Shown here piece after piece: positions 50,509-59,828 of a stretch of 64,000 nt of DNA. Positions within the stretch are counted from its first letter, which is position 1. Each line of letters starts with the position of its first letter. Where the stretch lies: positions 1 to 64,000 of the forward strand of contig JAIUPN010000002.1 of assembly GCA_020160755.1 (NCBI GenBank). Direction: 5' to 3'. Below the pieces are notes generated by a model. It was not told the origin of the DNA, ran no database searches, and worked only from the letters and a program-made list of their open reading frames with translations. Position numbers and translations under genes: made by a program. The stretch is from Pseudomonadota bacterium (GTDB lineage Bacteria; Pseudomonadota; Alphaproteobacteria; Sphingomonadales; Sphingomonadaceae).

Positions 50509-53500
50509 CGACCTATGTCGAGCTCCAGACGACCAGCCATTTCTCCTTCCTGCGGGGGGCTTCGGCGCCCGAGGAGATGTTCGCAGCGGCGGCTTTGCTC
50601 GGTCATTCGGCGCTCGGGCTCTGCGACCGCGGCAGCGTCGCCGGCATGGTCCGCGGTCTCTCGGGGCAGGAGGCGACGGGAGTCCGGCTCATCCCGGGAT
50701 CGCGGATCGATCTTCGCGACGGCCGTTCGCTCTTGCTCTATCCCAAGGATCGCGCCGCCTGGTCACGGCTGACCCGGCTGCTGACGCTAGGCAAGGCGCG
50801 CGGCGGGAAAGGCAATTGCTGGCTCGACTGGACCGATGTCGCGGCATGGGCCGAAGGGCTGGTTGCCATCCTGCTTCCCGATGCCGCCGGCGAGCGGACG
50901 CGCTTCGACCTTGGCGAACTGCGGGATGTTTTCGGCAGCGATGCCTATCTGGCGCTTGCGCTCCGGCGGCGCCCCGGCGATTTCGCGCGGCTGCGCGCGC
51001 TCGACGCGCTAGCCCGCGAAGCGCGCATACGCTGTGTGGCGTGCGGAGACATTCTCTATCATGCCCCCGAGCGCCGGCCGCTGCAGGATGTGCTGACCGC
51101 GATCCGCGAAAAGACGACCGTCGACGCGCTCGGCTTCAAGCGCGAACGCTTCATGGATCGCGCTATGAAGTCGCCCGCCGAGATGGAAAGGCGCTTCGCG
51201 CTCTTTCCTGACGCGATCCAGGCGACCGCCGACATCGCCGCGGCCTGCCGCTTCGACCTCGCCGAGATCCGCTACCAATATCCCTATGAGGAAGTGATGG
51301 CGGGGCGGAGCGCGCAGGAGGCGCTCGCCGCGCTCACCGAGGAAGGCGCGGTTCGTATGTTTCCGGGCGGCGTGCCGCCTGCCTATCGGAGACAGATCGA
51401 TCATGAGCTGCGGCTGATCGGCGAGCTTGGCTACGCACCCTATTTCCTGACCGTCAACTCGATCGTCGCCGAGAGCCGGCGGCGCGGGATCCTGTGCCAG
51501 GGTCGAGGGAGCGCGGCGAACAGCTGCGTCTGCTTCCTGCTCGGCGTGACCTCGATCGATCCGATCAAGCATGAGTTGCTCTTCGAGCGTTTCGTCTCGG
51601 GGGAACGCAAGGAACCGCCCGATATCGACGTCGACTTCGAGCATGAGCGGCGCGAAGAAATCATCCAGTGGATTTACGACACCTACGGGCGGCATCGCTC
51701 CGCGCTGACCGCCGTGGTCACACGCTATCGGACGCGCGGCGCCGTGGCCGAGGTCGGCAAGGCGCTCGGACTGCCGCGCGACCTGACGAAAATGCTCACC
51801 GGCCTCGTCTGGGGCTGGTCGGTTGACGGCATTCCCGAGGAACAGATCGCCAGCCTCAATCTGAATGCCGACGATCATCGCCTGAGACTGACCCTCGATC
51901 TCGCGCGCCAGCTGATCGGAACCCCGCGCCACCTGTCGCAACACCCCGGCGGCTTCGTGCTGACCGAGGAGCGTCTGGACGACCTCGTCCCGATCGAACC
52001 GGCGCGGATGGAAGACCGGCAGATCATCGAATGGGACAAGGACGATATCGACGTTCTCAAATTCATGAAGGTCGACGTCCTGGGCCTTGGGATGCTGGGC
52101 TGCATGAACCGGGCCTTCAACCTGCTTCGCGATCATAAGGGTATCTCGGTCGGTATGGCCGACCTGCAGGACGACGATCCGGCGGTCTACGGCATGATCC
52201 AGAAGGCCGATACATTGGGCGTCTTCCAGATCGAGAGCCGTGCGCAAATGTCGATGCTGCCGCGGATCAAGCCCAAATGCTTCTACGATCTGGTAATCGA
52301 GGTGGCGATCGTGCGTCCGGGTCCGATCCAGGGCGACATGGTCCATCCCTATCTTCGTCGCCGCGAAGGCAAGGAGAAGGCCGACTATCCCAAGCCTGAA
52401 CTCCGCGCCGTACTCGAAAAGACATTGGGTGTGCCGCTCTTCCAGGAGCAAGCGATGAAGGTTGCGATCGTCGGCGCGGGTTTCACGCCCGCCGAGGCCG
52501 ATCAACTTCGCCGAGCGATGGCGACCTTCAAACTCACCGGCGGCGTGTCGCATTTCTACCACAAGCTGGTCGGCGGCATGGTCGAGCGCGGCTATCCGAA
52601 GGACTTCGCCGAGCGAACCTTCAAGCAGATCGAGGGCTTCGGGAGTTATGGCTTCCCCGAAAGCCACGCGGCGTCGTTCGCGAAGATCGCTTATGCGTCC
52701 TGCTGGATGAAGTATCATCATCCCGACGTCTTCTGCGCCGCGCTGCTGAACGCCCAGCCGATGGGCTTTTATGCGCCTGCGCAGATCGTGCGCGATGCCC
52801 GCAATCACGGAGTCGAAGTGCGGCCTGTCTCGATCAACCACAGCCACTGGGATTGCACGCTAGAGGAAACCGGTGACCGCTATCTCACGGTGCGGCTCGG
52901 GTTTCGCCAGGTACGCTCGCTTGCCAATGTGCACGGCGCGGCGATCGTGGGTGCGCGGGGCGATGTGCCTTACGACTGCGTCGAAGATGTCTGGCGACGC
53001 GCCGGCGTGCCGCGCGCCGCGATCGAGCGGATCGCCGAAGCCGATGGCTTTGCCTGCCTTGCCGAGGATCGGCGCCAAGGTCTCTGGAAGGTTCGGGGTC
53101 TCGGCGAAGCGCCGCTCCCGCTGTTCGCGGCGGCGGATGCCCGCGAGGCGAGCTTCAGCCCCGAGGGGCTCGAACCGGAAACTTCGCTACGGCCGATGAC
53201 GGAAGGGCGTGAGGTCGTCGAGGATTATCGAACGCTGCAACTTTCGTTGCGCGCGCATCCGCTGAGCTTCTTGCGCAAAGAGCTTGGTGGCATGGGCATC
53301 GTCCGCTGCGCGGATCTCGCCCATATCAGGGATGGCCGCAATATCGAGGTCGCCGGGGTGATCCTCGTTCGTCAGCGCCCCGGCTCGGCCAAGGGCGTCC
53401 TGTTCGTAACGATCGAGGATGAGACCGGCATCGCTAATGGCATCCTTTGGCCCGACCGCTTCGACATTTACCGGCGGCAGATAATGTCGGCCTCGATGAT

Positions 53501-53702
53501 CGCGATGCGCGGGCGGCTCCAGAAGGAAGGCGAAGTTATCCACATCATCTGCGACCGTATCGTCGAACACGACGCCATGTTGCGCTCGATCGCGCAGGGC
53601 GATGTGTCCATAGCGTCGGGTCGTGGGGATGGGGCGCGTAACGGTGGGGGGCCGGACTCGCGCGACGCGCCGCTTCGCATCCGGAGCCATGATTTCCATT
53701 GA
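50505..53702 (+). CDS. dnaE2: Error-prone DNA polymerase DnaE2
   Basis: The protein has 1,065 residues, full length. It begins with the PHP domain ([20 protein letters not shown]). The polymerase core has [18 protein letters not shown] and the catalytic acidic motif [15 protein letters not shown]. The OB domain near the end ([20 protein letters not shown]) binds DNA. It synthesises across lesions with ImuA and ImuB, raising mutation. The last ~25 residues after [13 protein letters not shown] are low-complexity. The 612-codon antisense frame is a shadow. Confidence 0.95.
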   Translation: MTTYVELQTTSHFSFLRGASAPEEMFAAAALLGHSALGLCDRGSVAGMVRGLSGQEATGVRLIPGSRIDLRDGRSLLLYPKDRAAWSRLTRLLTLGKARGGKGNCWLDWTDVAAWAEGLVAILLPDAAGERTRFDLGELRDVFGSDAYLALALRRRPGDFARLRALDALAREARIRCVACGDILYHAPERRPLQDVLTAIREKTTVDALGFKRERFMDRAMKSPAEMERRFALFPDAIQATADIAAACRFDLAEIRYQYPYEEVMAGRSAQEALAALTEEGAVRMFPGGVPPAYRRQIDHELRLIGELGYAPYFLTVNSIVAESRRRGILCQGRGSAANSCVCFLLGVTSIDPIKHELLFERFVSGERKEPPDIDVDFEHERREEIIQWIYDTYGRHRSALTAVVTRYRTRGAVAEVGKALGLPRDLTKMLTGLVWGWSVDGIPEEQIASLNLNADDHRLRLTLDLARQLIGTPRHLSQHPGGFVLTEERLDDLVPIEPARMEDRQIIEWDKDDIDVLKFMKVDVLGLGMLGCMNRAFNLLRDHKGISVGMADLQDDDPAVYGMIQKADTLGVFQIESRAQMSMLPRIKPKCFYDLVIEVAIVRPGPIQGDMVHPYLRRREGKEKADYPKPELRAVLEKTLGVPLFQEQAMKVAIVGAGFTPAEADQLRRAMATFKLTGGVSHFYHKLVGGMVERGYPKDFAERTFKQIEGFGSYGFPESHAASFAKIAYASCWMKYHHPDVFCAALLNAQPMGFYAPAQIVRDARNHGVEVRPVSINHSHWDCTLEETGDRYLTVRLGFRQVRSLANVHGAAIVGARGDVPYDCVEDVWRRAGVPRAAIERIAEADGFACLAEDRRQGLWKVRGLGEAPLPLFAAADAREASFSPEGLEPETSLRPMTEGREVVEDYRTLQLSLRAHPLSFLRKELGGMGIVRCADLAHIRDGRNIEVAGVILVRQRPGSAKGVLFVTIEDETGIANGILWPDRFDIYRRQIMSASMIAMRGRLQKEGEVIHIICDRIVEHDAMLRSIAQGDVSIASGRGDGARNGGGPDSRDAPLRIRSHDFH

Positions 53703-53739
53703 ATGGACCGAAATACGCATTGACCCACCGAAAGCCGGC

Positions 53740-54172
53740 CGACTACTAACGGCCAAGGACCGGACGAAGCTGCGCGAGGAGCGGGCCTTCGCACTGATGG
53801 CGCTCGGTCACTGGATCGGCGATATCCATCAGCCGCTTCACCATCGCCTATCGCGCGGTCGATACGCTCCAGGCCAATCGCAATCTTGTCGCGGTGAAGA
53901 ATTGGGTCGCGACGGCCCCGGCGGACTGGGCCAATGAATCCTATTCGATCACCCTCGCGCCCGCGACCGCCTATTGCACCATCGTCGGGGCGAACTGCCA
54001 ATATTCGGCCGCTGCGCTGAAGCAGACCAATCCGAAACGTATCCAACGGATCGATCAGGCCTATCTCGCAGCCTATCAGGGTGCCGCATCCGAGCAGGTT
54101 GCCAAAGCGGGCTTCCGCCTCGCGCATCTGCTCAATCTCGCGCTCGATCCCGCTTATGGCGGCCCGACCTGA
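53740..54172 (+). pseudogene. Decayed S1/P1-type nuclease
   Basis: Two pieces in different frames match the S1/P1 family. The first (to about 53841) has KLREERAFALMALGHWIGDI followed by HQPLH, with metal-binding His and Asp. The second (53850-54172) has VATAPADWANESYSI and LAHLLNLALD from the C-terminus. The N-terminal signal and the central Asn/His/Trp region are missing, and the frame shifts at about 53845. It cannot be functional. It follows dnaE2 by about 40 bp, so it is a leftover downstream of the mutagenesis operon. Confidence 0.75.
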
Positions 54173-54232
54173 CGGCAGCTGGCGGTTCAACGGACGCTTG
54201 TGGTATCTTTCGGGGTCAGGCCGGACTGGGCC

Positions 54233-54484
54233 TTATCGCCGTTGGAAATAGACACGTTCGGCCGCCATGTCGGCGATCGCATCGAAGCCCGCTTCGCGCC
54301 AAGCCCGTCGGTGGGGAGGCTCGGCCTGCTCGTTCATGCACCACCATTGCGGGTCGGCCGCAGCGCGCGGCAACAAGCCGCGGACGATGCTCTCGATCTG
54401 GGCAAAGCTCAGTTCGACACCCGGGGCGTCGTTGCGGACTTTCCACCTTCGCAAAAAGGTCCCAAGCGCATCATATTTGCCCAT
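54233..54484 (-). CDS. Small DUF7662-type protein
   Basis: The protein has 83 residues: MGKYDALGTFLRRWK, VELSFAQIESIVRGLLP, DPQWWCMNE and AWREAGFDAI. The pattern matches a small family seen on many bacterial genomes and named DUF7662, probably a DNA- or nuclease-associated domain. It stands alone between the nuclease remnant and the DUF736 gene. The function is unknown. Confidence 0.65.
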   Translation of the reverse strand: MGKYDALGTFLRRWKVRNDAPGVELSFAQIESIVRGLLPRAAADPQWWCMNEQAEPPHRRAWREAGFDAIADMAAERVYFQRR

Positions 54485-54831
54485 GGCGGCATCCCCAATC
54501 CCGGCAACAATGAGTCAGGACAAGCTCTGACCCCTTAAACGCGCCTGCCGCTTTCAAGGCGCTACCGACCTTGCAGCGGATCGTCGTGGCGGAAAGACAG
54601 GTGGCGCGCGATGCCACAAGTGCCCTTGTCCAATAGCCGATGAATGACGGCGGCAGCAAGCCTCCCCGGTCGATCGTCCACCCCTCTAGGGCGCTTTTCT
54701 ATGGGCCTCGGATCGCCTCCGGCCGTCAACCCCGTTCGGGGTTCCCCGTCACGATGTTCCGGTGACGGCGGCTCCCGGCCCCTCGTGCAAGCGCCATCGG
54801 GATGGTCCCGATCAATCCAGGAGACTTTATC
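54485..54831. other. Intergenic, leader of DUF736 gene
   Basis: No gene seen. It ends in the ribosome site CCAGGAG just before the DUF736 ATG. GC-rich repeats such as GGTGACGGCGGCTCCCGG near 54760 resemble the leaders of the other DUF736 gene and the 57185 gene. Confidence 0.4.
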
Positions 54832-55152
54832 ATGGCCACCATCGCAAATCTCACCGTCAAGGCGGACGGCAGCTTCGAAGGCACGCTCGCCACCCTCAAC
54901 GTCACCGCGCCGATCGCGATCGTCCCGAATGGTCGCAAAGCCAAGGACAGCGAGCCCGATTACCGCATCGTCAGCCGCAAGAACGGCTTCGAGCTCGGTG
55001 CCGGCTGGAAACGCTTCTCGCAGAACACCGGCGCCGAATATGTGTCGGTATCGCTTTCGGCACCCGAGTTCGGCACCATCTACGGCAATATCGCTAATGC
55101 GCCGGGCGACGATCCGATGAAGAAGGTCATCATCTGGAACCCGCCGTCGTGA
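54832..55152 (+). CDS. DUF736 family protein, paralog 1
   Basis: The protein has 106 residues. The family signature is seen in MATIANLTVKADGSFEGTLA, FELGAGWKRFS and EYVSVSLSAPEFGTIYGNI. DUF736 proteins are small beta-rich proteins confined to mobile elements of alphaproteobacteria; their role is unknown. Two further copies are at 58236 and 60906 but have diverged strongly. A good CCAGGAG site precedes the start. Confidence 0.9.
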   Translation: MATIANLTVKADGSFEGTLATLNVTAPIAIVPNGRKAKDSEPDYRIVSRKNGFELGAGWKRFSQNTGAEYVSVSLSAPEFGTIYGNIANAPGDDPMKKVIIWNPPS

Positions 55153-55225
55153 CAGCCCGTGCCGGTCCCGCTTTCGAGCGGGGCCGGTCGGCTTGCGCCA
55201 ATGCTCTTGTGCGCAGGGATCTCGG

Positions 55226-56500
55226 TCAGTTCGGGACGGCTGCAAAACCCTCGAAGGCGAACGGGTTGAGGAACTGCCGCCGCCAAAGGAACGCGCGCTC
55301 GGCGCCGCCGAGCGCCGCTTCGTCGCACACGGCGTCCCAATGGGCCTCGATCGCGGCCTGCTGGCCCGTGATGATGGCGCGCGCGCGCGCATCGTCGAGG
55401 TGAAAGACGGGCGCGGCCTCGAGACACAGCGACAATTGGCTGAACCGCCGGTTGCCGAGGATGAGCATCGCCTGCGTCGCCTCGCCGCCGGTGCGGCCTT
55501 GCGGGCAGATGTCATAGGCGGGCGTAAGCTCCAGCGTCCCGCCGTCCCAGAAGGCGGCATGGTTGCGCGCATGATCGTCGGTGTTTCCGGACAGAATGTT
55601 GAATATGATGCGCGCGTAAAGTTCGGCGAGCGTCGCTGCGGGATCGACGAACCGGTGACGGATCACGGTCGCGAGATCCTCATAGCTCGCATAGCGCGCC
55701 TCGGTCTCGTCGAGGGCAAGGAGGGTGAGCGCCGACACCACGCCGCGCCGGACCCAATTGTCCTCCTTGGGCGCGCGATCGAAACGCTCGACGAGCAACA
55801 CATCCTTGCCGAGCGCGCGCGCAAGCTTGACCGGCGCGACATCAAGGCCCGCGCGCGCGGCGAGGCGCATCGCGACATATTCGGCTTTCACGACATTGTA
55901 GATGTCGGCTGCCGCAGAAAATTTGGCGATATATTTTCGTGCGCCATCGTCGATCAGCGCCTTGGGGCGGGCGCCGCCAAGCGATGTGCCATGTTGCAGC
56001 GCCTGGTCGAGCTCGGGCGTGAGCGGCGCGCCCCGCTCGACGCGCTCGGCCGACTCCATCAGTTCGGCGAGCGTCGCATTCTGCCGCTGGCGCGCTACAT
56101 AGTCGGTGGCCGACGCCTGGAAATCGAGCATGCCGATGCGGTCGGAGCCGGATTCGAGGAGATAGGTCAATTCGTCGAGTTCGGCTGGAGCCAGCTCACC
56201 CTCGTCGCGCCCGCCGATCCGGTTGATGATGACGCGCCGGCCCCACGCATCGGGCGACCCGTCGCGGATCGCGCCTGGCAACTGCATCTTGCTCGCCGGC
56301 TCGATCAGGCCGGCGCGCAGCGGCAATTCGGGCTCGTAGATCGCGATGGCATCCGCGCGGGCCAGATAGCTTTGGCCATAGTTGAAGGTGAGCCGGCTAT
56401 CGCGCGCGCGCGCGAGCCTGCCCGCGACGACCGGCTCGGTTGCCCCGGGCAGCCATATCCAGACGAAGGCTTCGCCGGCAGGCGCGACGTCAGAAGTCAT
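55226..56500 (-). CDS. hipA: HipA-family serine/threonine kinase toxin
   Basis: The protein has 424 residues. It has the HipA kinase features: a glycine-rich GTSLGGARPKALI, the autophosphorylation/activation region, the catalytic NTDDHARNHAAF and the metal-binding Asp in AYDICPQ. HipA phosphorylates glutamyl-tRNA synthetase or related targets and causes dormancy. It overlaps the hipB stop by 11 bp, the classical arrangement. Confidence 0.92.
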   Translation of the reverse strand: MTSDVAPAGEAFVWIWLPGATEPVVAGRLARARDSRLTFNYGQSYLARADAIAIYEPELPLRAGLIEPASKMQLPGAIRDGSPDAWGRRVIINRIGGRDEGELAPAELDELTYLLESGSDRIGMLDFQASATDYVARQRQNATLAELMESAERVERGAPLTPELDQALQHGTSLGGARPKALIDDGARKYIAKFSAAADIYNVVKAEYVAMRLAARAGLDVAPVKLARALGKDVLLVERFDRAPKEDNWVRRGVVSALTLLALDETEARYASYEDLATVIRHRFVDPAATLAELYARIIFNILSGNTDDHARNHAAFWDGGTLELTPAYDICPQGRTGGEATQAMLILGNRRFSQLSLCLEAAPVFHLDDARARAIITGQQAAIEAHWDAVCDEAALGGAERAFLWRRQFLNPFAFEGFAAVPN

Positions 56501-56840
56501 CCTTCACCTCGGATCGCGGCTTGTGAACGGCCTTGGGAAGCAGGCGCAGCTTCGTTTCCTGCTCGACGAGATGTCCAGCGAGACGGTCCCGGTCGCTGTC
56601 GAACAGCGCGACCCCGACGATCGCGGCCGCCTCGAAGACGAGGCCGATGGCGCAGCGCGGGTCGCCCTGCTCGATACGGCGCATCATGTCGCGCGACACG
56701 CCGCTGCGCGTCGCGAGGTCTTCGACGCTCAGCCGCCGTTCGATCCGCCGGGCGCGAATGAGCCCGCCCAGCAGGCGCACAGCCTCGCGGGTGTAGCGCG
56801 AATAGCTGCGCGGGATCTTTTTTGTCGTCTCGTCGGCCAT
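56490..56840 (-). CDS. hipB: HipB-like XRE antitoxin
   Basis: The protein has 116 residues from ATG 56840. The XRE helix-turn-helix is RRLSVEDLATRSGVSRDMMR plus RIEQGDPRCAIGLV. The C-terminal tail may enter the HipA dimer. AAGGAT is the ribosome site. It represses the operon, probably through the dyad at 56893-56908. Confidence 0.9.
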   Translation of the reverse strand: MADETTKKIPRSYSRYTREAVRLLGGLIRARRIERRLSVEDLATRSGVSRDMMRRIEQGDPRCAIGLVFEAAAIVGVALFDSDRDRLAGHLVEQETKLRLLPKAVHKPRSEVKDDF

Positions 56841-56892
56841 CGACCATCCTTTCGACCTTCTAGGCTGCAATCGGCACAAAAGTCAAGTTGAT

Positions 56893-56908
56893 GGCTTACA
56901 CGTAAGCC
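56893..56908. promoter_or_regulatory. Probable HipB operator
   Basis: GGCTTAC-AC-GTAAGCC is a 7-bp inverted repeat around two bases, 53 bp upstream of the hipB start. A further half-site GTAAG lies about 25 bp further away. The stretch between is AT-rich (TTAATTGGCATTATGA) and could be the promoter. Confidence 0.7.
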
Positions 56909-57184
56909 TTAATTGGCATTATGACGTTTCTGTAAGTCAGACTGTGGGAAATTCCGCATGGCTTGTCAGGTTCGGCATGGCGCTGCCCACGGGGAGCGGG
57001 CCATCCCGCTCGAATGCCGCTGATCCCTGGGTGCGAAGCCAGGCCTCCTTCAATCAACCCGTAAAGGGTCCGCTACGCTCCGCGTGCGGCCGCAGCTTCG
57101 CTCGCGGTGATTGCGGCCTGTCCCCGACCGGCGGGGCGACTGTCGAGCGGGAATGGCCCGCTCCCAACGACAGGAGCTTGACCC
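56909..57184. other. Intergenic after hipBA
   Basis: No believable gene. GC-rich short repeats (CGCTACGCTCCGCGTGCGGC, GCAGCTTCGCTCGCGG) of the type also seen before other small backbone genes. It ends with ACAGGAG, the ribosome site of the next gene. Confidence 0.4.
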
Positions 57185-57349
57185 ATGCCGCTTTCCACTG
57201 CCCAATCGCTCGGCTGGAACCTTGCCCGCACGATGATGACCATCATCGTCCTCATCGAAACCGTCAAAGGCTATTCGGTGATGCCGCTCGACGAGTTCGA
57301 CGGCGATCCCGACATGATCGTGTGCGAATATGACCCCTTCGGCCGCTGA
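57185..57349 (+). CDS. Small backbone protein, 54 residues
   Basis: ATG 57185 has AGGAG eight bases upstream. The product is MPLSTAQSLGWNLARTMMTI followed by IVLIETVKGYSVMPLDEFDGD and a Cys-containing acidic tail. It has an amphipathic or weakly hydrophobic first half and an acidic second half. The strong ribosome site and place in the conjugative backbone suggest a real gene. No family is recognised. Confidence 0.6.
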   Translation: MPLSTAQSLGWNLARTMMTIIVLIETVKGYSVMPLDEFDGDPDMIVCEYDPFGR

Positions 57350-57472
57350 TCGCATCCATCCCGGTCCGGGGCAGCGCCGCTCGCGGCTCTGTCCTGGCTC
57401 GATTGCTGTGGGGACAGGCGGGCATATCACGCCGTCGACGTCGCGGTCGGCGCGCCCGGCGGGGCGACGCCC

Positions 57473-57913
57473 ATGACGCTGATGATCATCCTCGGCGGTA
57501 TCGCCGCACTCTATCTGACCGGGCTGCTGTTCCGGCTGGCGTCCTTGGCCTTGCCCGTCTGCCTCGGCCTTTGCGCCTTCCTCCTCCTTCGCGATCAAGG
57601 CAATGGATGGGCCGCAGCACTTGCGATGGGACTGCTTACCGGCATCGGGTTCCATCTGGCGGGGCGGTGGCTGTTCGCTCGAACCACCTCGGCAAGTATC
57701 CGGCTCCTGATCGGATTGCTTTTCATGGCTCCGGCGGGCGCTGCGGGCTTAGGAGCGGGAACGGCGCTGGCGGACCTTCTCGGTATCGACGGCGGTTGGC
57801 GAACTTGTCTCGCGATGCTTGTCGGGGTCGCGGCGGCCTGCGCGAGTTGGCGGTCGTTGGCGGCGGACCGGTCGTCGATGGGCACGATGCGAGATACGCC
57901 GACCGTTCGATAG
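57473..57913 (+). CDS. Small integral membrane protein, unknown
   Basis: The protein has 146 residues with about four hydrophobic segments (MIILGGIAALYLTGLLFRLA, CLGLCAFLLL, ALAMGLLTGIGFHLAGRW, LLIGLLFMAPAGAAGLGAG). No conserved catalytic residue is seen. It stands between two small backbone genes and could be part of the conjugation membrane apparatus or an exclusion protein, both guesses. Confidence 0.65.
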   Translation: MTLMIILGGIAALYLTGLLFRLASLALPVCLGLCAFLLLRDQGNGWAAALAMGLLTGIGFHLAGRWLFARTTSASIRLLIGLLFMAPAGAAGLGAGTALADLLGIDGGWRTCLAMLVGVAAACASWRSLAADRSSMGTMRDTPTVR

Positions 57914-58235
57914 CGCGGCATCCGGATCCGCCGGTGTTTCTTCGTCGCGGACGGCCTGGCCATTCTGCGCTTCCCGGTCGCTGGCCACGCCAGCACGGCC
58001 TCTCGGAATGCGCCATCTGTCAGAAAGCCGCTGCGCTGGCCCGGAACACCGCAACGGCCATGTCCGACTTTCTTCCCCCGGCGTGCCGCCGTTCCTCGCG
58101 AGACAAGAAAGACGGCCCGTGTCCGTCCTCCGCTGCGCTGCGGGCCTGACGGCTGCGGCACCGGCCCCTTGCTGACCACCGATGCGCATCGAAGCCGCGC
58201 TGGTGCGGCCCGAGCCCAAGGAAAGGACAAGCATC
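57914..58235. other. Intergenic
   Basis: No gene supported. The long frames on both strands are Arg/Ser/Pro-rich and lack ribosome sites. It ends with AAGGAAAGGAC before the DUF736 start. Confidence 0.4.
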
Positions 58236-58553
58236 ATGGCCAGGATCGGCACATTCAAGAAGGTTTCCGGCGAATATCGGGGACAGATCGTCACTCTCTC
58301 GGTGCAGGCGAAATCGGTTCGCATCGTTCCGGAAGACAATCCGAGCGGCAACGCCCCCAGCCACCGCGTCTTCATCGGCGAGGCCGAAGTCGGCGCCGCC
58401 TGGGAAAAGAAGACGCAGGACAAGCGCCCCTATCTGTCGGTCAAGCTCGACGATCCGACATTTGCCGCCCCCATCTTCGCCCAGCTTTTCGCCGGCGAAG
58501 GCGAGGAACATGATCTGGTCTGGAACCGCCAGGCCCGCCGCGGCGGCGATTGA
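58236..58553 (+). CDS. DUF736 family protein, paralog 2
   Basis: The protein has 105 residues: MARIGTFKKVSGEYRGQIVT, SVRIVPEDNPSGNAPSHRVF, VGAAWEKKT and YLSVKLDDPTFAAPIFAQL. This is the more typical DUF736 form, with GTF at the start and DDPTFAAPI. It has a good AAGGA site and leads the run of small genes before the relaxase. Confidence 0.92.
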   Translation: MARIGTFKKVSGEYRGQIVTLSVQAKSVRIVPEDNPSGNAPSHRVFIGEAEVGAAWEKKTQDKRPYLSVKLDDPTFAAPIFAQLFAGEGEEHDLVWNRQARRGGD

Positions 58554-58561
58554 GCTCCCCA

Positions 58562-58591
58562 TATCCCGCCCGGCAGCAGCCGGGCGGGATA
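58562..58591. terminator. Strong hairpin after DUF736 paralog 2
   Basis: A perfect 13-bp stem TATCCCGCCCGGC / GCCGGGCGGGATA with a 4-base loop begins 9 bp after the stop at 58553. There is no long U-run (ACCCATTTCT follows), so it may be a terminator or an mRNA-stabilising stem. Confidence 0.6.
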
Positions 58592-58667
58592 CCCATTTCT
58601 GGGGATCGGCCTTCCGCGATGTTGGAATAGGCCGATATCATCCGATCGCGATGCTGCCGTCATCCCA

Positions 58668-58892
58668 ATGGAGGTGGCGGTGGCAGGCACGATCGGATTA
58701 CAGGTGACGCAGCGGGCGCCGCTCGATTTTCCGGGCTTCGCGCAGGAGTTTCTGCGCCGCAACCCTGCTTATGTCCGCGACTATGACTGCGTTATGACCG
58801 GCGGGCGCCGCGGCGATGTCGCCGCGCGGGAGGCGATGGCCCGGCGCTGGGGTCTTTGCTTTCCCATGCCCGCCGACCCGCTCGGCGCGTGA
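58668..58892 (+). CDS. DUF6499-type N-terminal piece (probable frameshift)
   Basis: The product has 74 residues with QRAPLDFPGFAQEFLRRNPA and YVRDYDCVM, the start of the DUF6499 transcriptional-regulator-like domain, ending WGLCFPMPADPLGA and a stop. In related elements this module continues into DUF2285 as one protein. Here the DUF2285 part follows in another frame, joining at about 58885 (SARESPAFW). A one-base change would restore one protein of about 270 residues. Confidence 0.7.
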   Translation: MEVAVAGTIGLQVTQRAPLDFPGFAQEFLRRNPAYVRDYDCVMTGGRRGDVAAREAMARRWGLCFPMPADPLGA

Positions 58893-59478
58893 AAGTCCTG
58901 CGTTCTGGTCGGCGGCGATCTGCGGTTACACGAACATCCTCGACGTGGCGCCGCCGGGATGCCCGGCGGCTGACGCCTTCGCGGTTCCGCCGCCCCATCT
59001 TGTCGTCGCCGATCGCCGCCTTGAAGATGGCCGGCACTTCGTCTTCGCCGACGACCGGGCCTGGCACCGCCTGTGGCTTCGCACCGACGGCGCCGGCGTC
59101 CCGCTTGCGAACCTGATCCTGCGCGATTCGCTGGTCGGCCTGCGTCACGAGGCGGCTGCGCGGTTCGATCGATGGCTCGGCGATGCGCCCGGTCTGGCGC
59201 CGCCCGGTTTCTTGCCGACCGCCTATCAGGCGCGCCGCCTCGGCATGATGCTCGCCATTCTCGATATCCTGCAGGGACCGGGCGGCGGTGGCGTCACCTC
59301 TCACGATGTCGCGCGCCTCATCATCTACCCCCGCCTGTCGGTCGGCCGCGGCGCCGAATGGAAGTCCTCGTCCGAACGAAGGCGAACGCAGCGCCTGATC
59401 GAGGAAGCACGCGCCCTGATGCAGGGCGGTTATCGGGCACTGCTCGCCGGCCCTGCGGGGCGACAAAAATTGCCCTGA
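58816..59478 (+). CDS. DUF2285 domain protein (second part of shifted gene)
   Basis: The frame has 220 residues; clear homology begins around 58888 (SPAFWSAAICGYTNILDVAP). DUF2285 features follow: HLVVADRRLEDGRHFVFADD, WHRLWLRTDGAGVPLANLIL and LPTAYQARRLGMMLAILDIL, with the late WKSSSERRRTQRLIEEA. These are regulator-like proteins of integrative elements. The first ~24 codons from the ATG at 58816 overlap the upstream gene out of frame and are probably not native, supporting a frameshift. Confidence 0.75.
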   Translation: MSPRGRRWPGAGVFAFPCPPTRSARESPAFWSAAICGYTNILDVAPPGCPAADAFAVPPPHLVVADRRLEDGRHFVFADDRAWHRLWLRTDGAGVPLANLILRDSLVGLRHEAAARFDRWLGDAPGLAPPGFLPTAYQARRLGMMLAILDILQGPGGGGVTSHDVARLIIYPRLSVGRGAEWKSSSERRRTQRLIEEARALMQGGYRALLAGPAGRQKLP

Positions 59479-59576
59479 ATTTTAGCCGCTCCGGCTCCCG
59501 CTCCTCTTCGCGCCACCACGCTCCTCGACCCGCCGCACCGGCTTTTTTCGGCCCGGCGGCTGGAAGGAGCACGCGA

Positions 59577-59828
59577 ATGAATCCCCCCTTGCCCGCCCTT
59601 GGCCCGCGCTATCTCAGAACGCCCGATGCCGCGCTGCATCTCGGGCTGTCGGCCCGGACGCTCGAGAAGCATCGCTGCTACGGGACCGGGCCCGCCTATC
59701 GCAAGCTTGGCGGACGTGTCGTCTATGGGATCGAGGATCTCGACGCCTGGGCCGAGATCGGCCGGCGCTCTTCGACCTCCGATCCGGGCAAGGGAACCGT
59801 CCATCCGGCGCGGCCGGTGCGCCGATGA
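59577..59828 (+). CDS. AlpA/MerR-like helix-turn-helix protein
   Basis: The protein has 83 residues. PRYLRTPDAALHLGLSARTL and YGTGPAYRKLGGRVVYGIED form the winged helix of excisionase/AlpA-type proteins of mobile elements. Its stop overlaps the DUF2840 start by 4 bp. It may regulate the transfer genes or act in excision. The start follows TGGAAGGAG. Confidence 0.87.
   Translation: MNPPLPALGPRYLRTPDAALHLGLSARTLEKHRCYGTGPAYRKLGGRVVYGIEDLDAWAEIGRRSSTSDPGKGTVHPARPVRR

Noticed and set aside
51009..52847. 612-codon open frame on the - strand
   Set aside because: Antisense of dnaE2; no recognisable domain.
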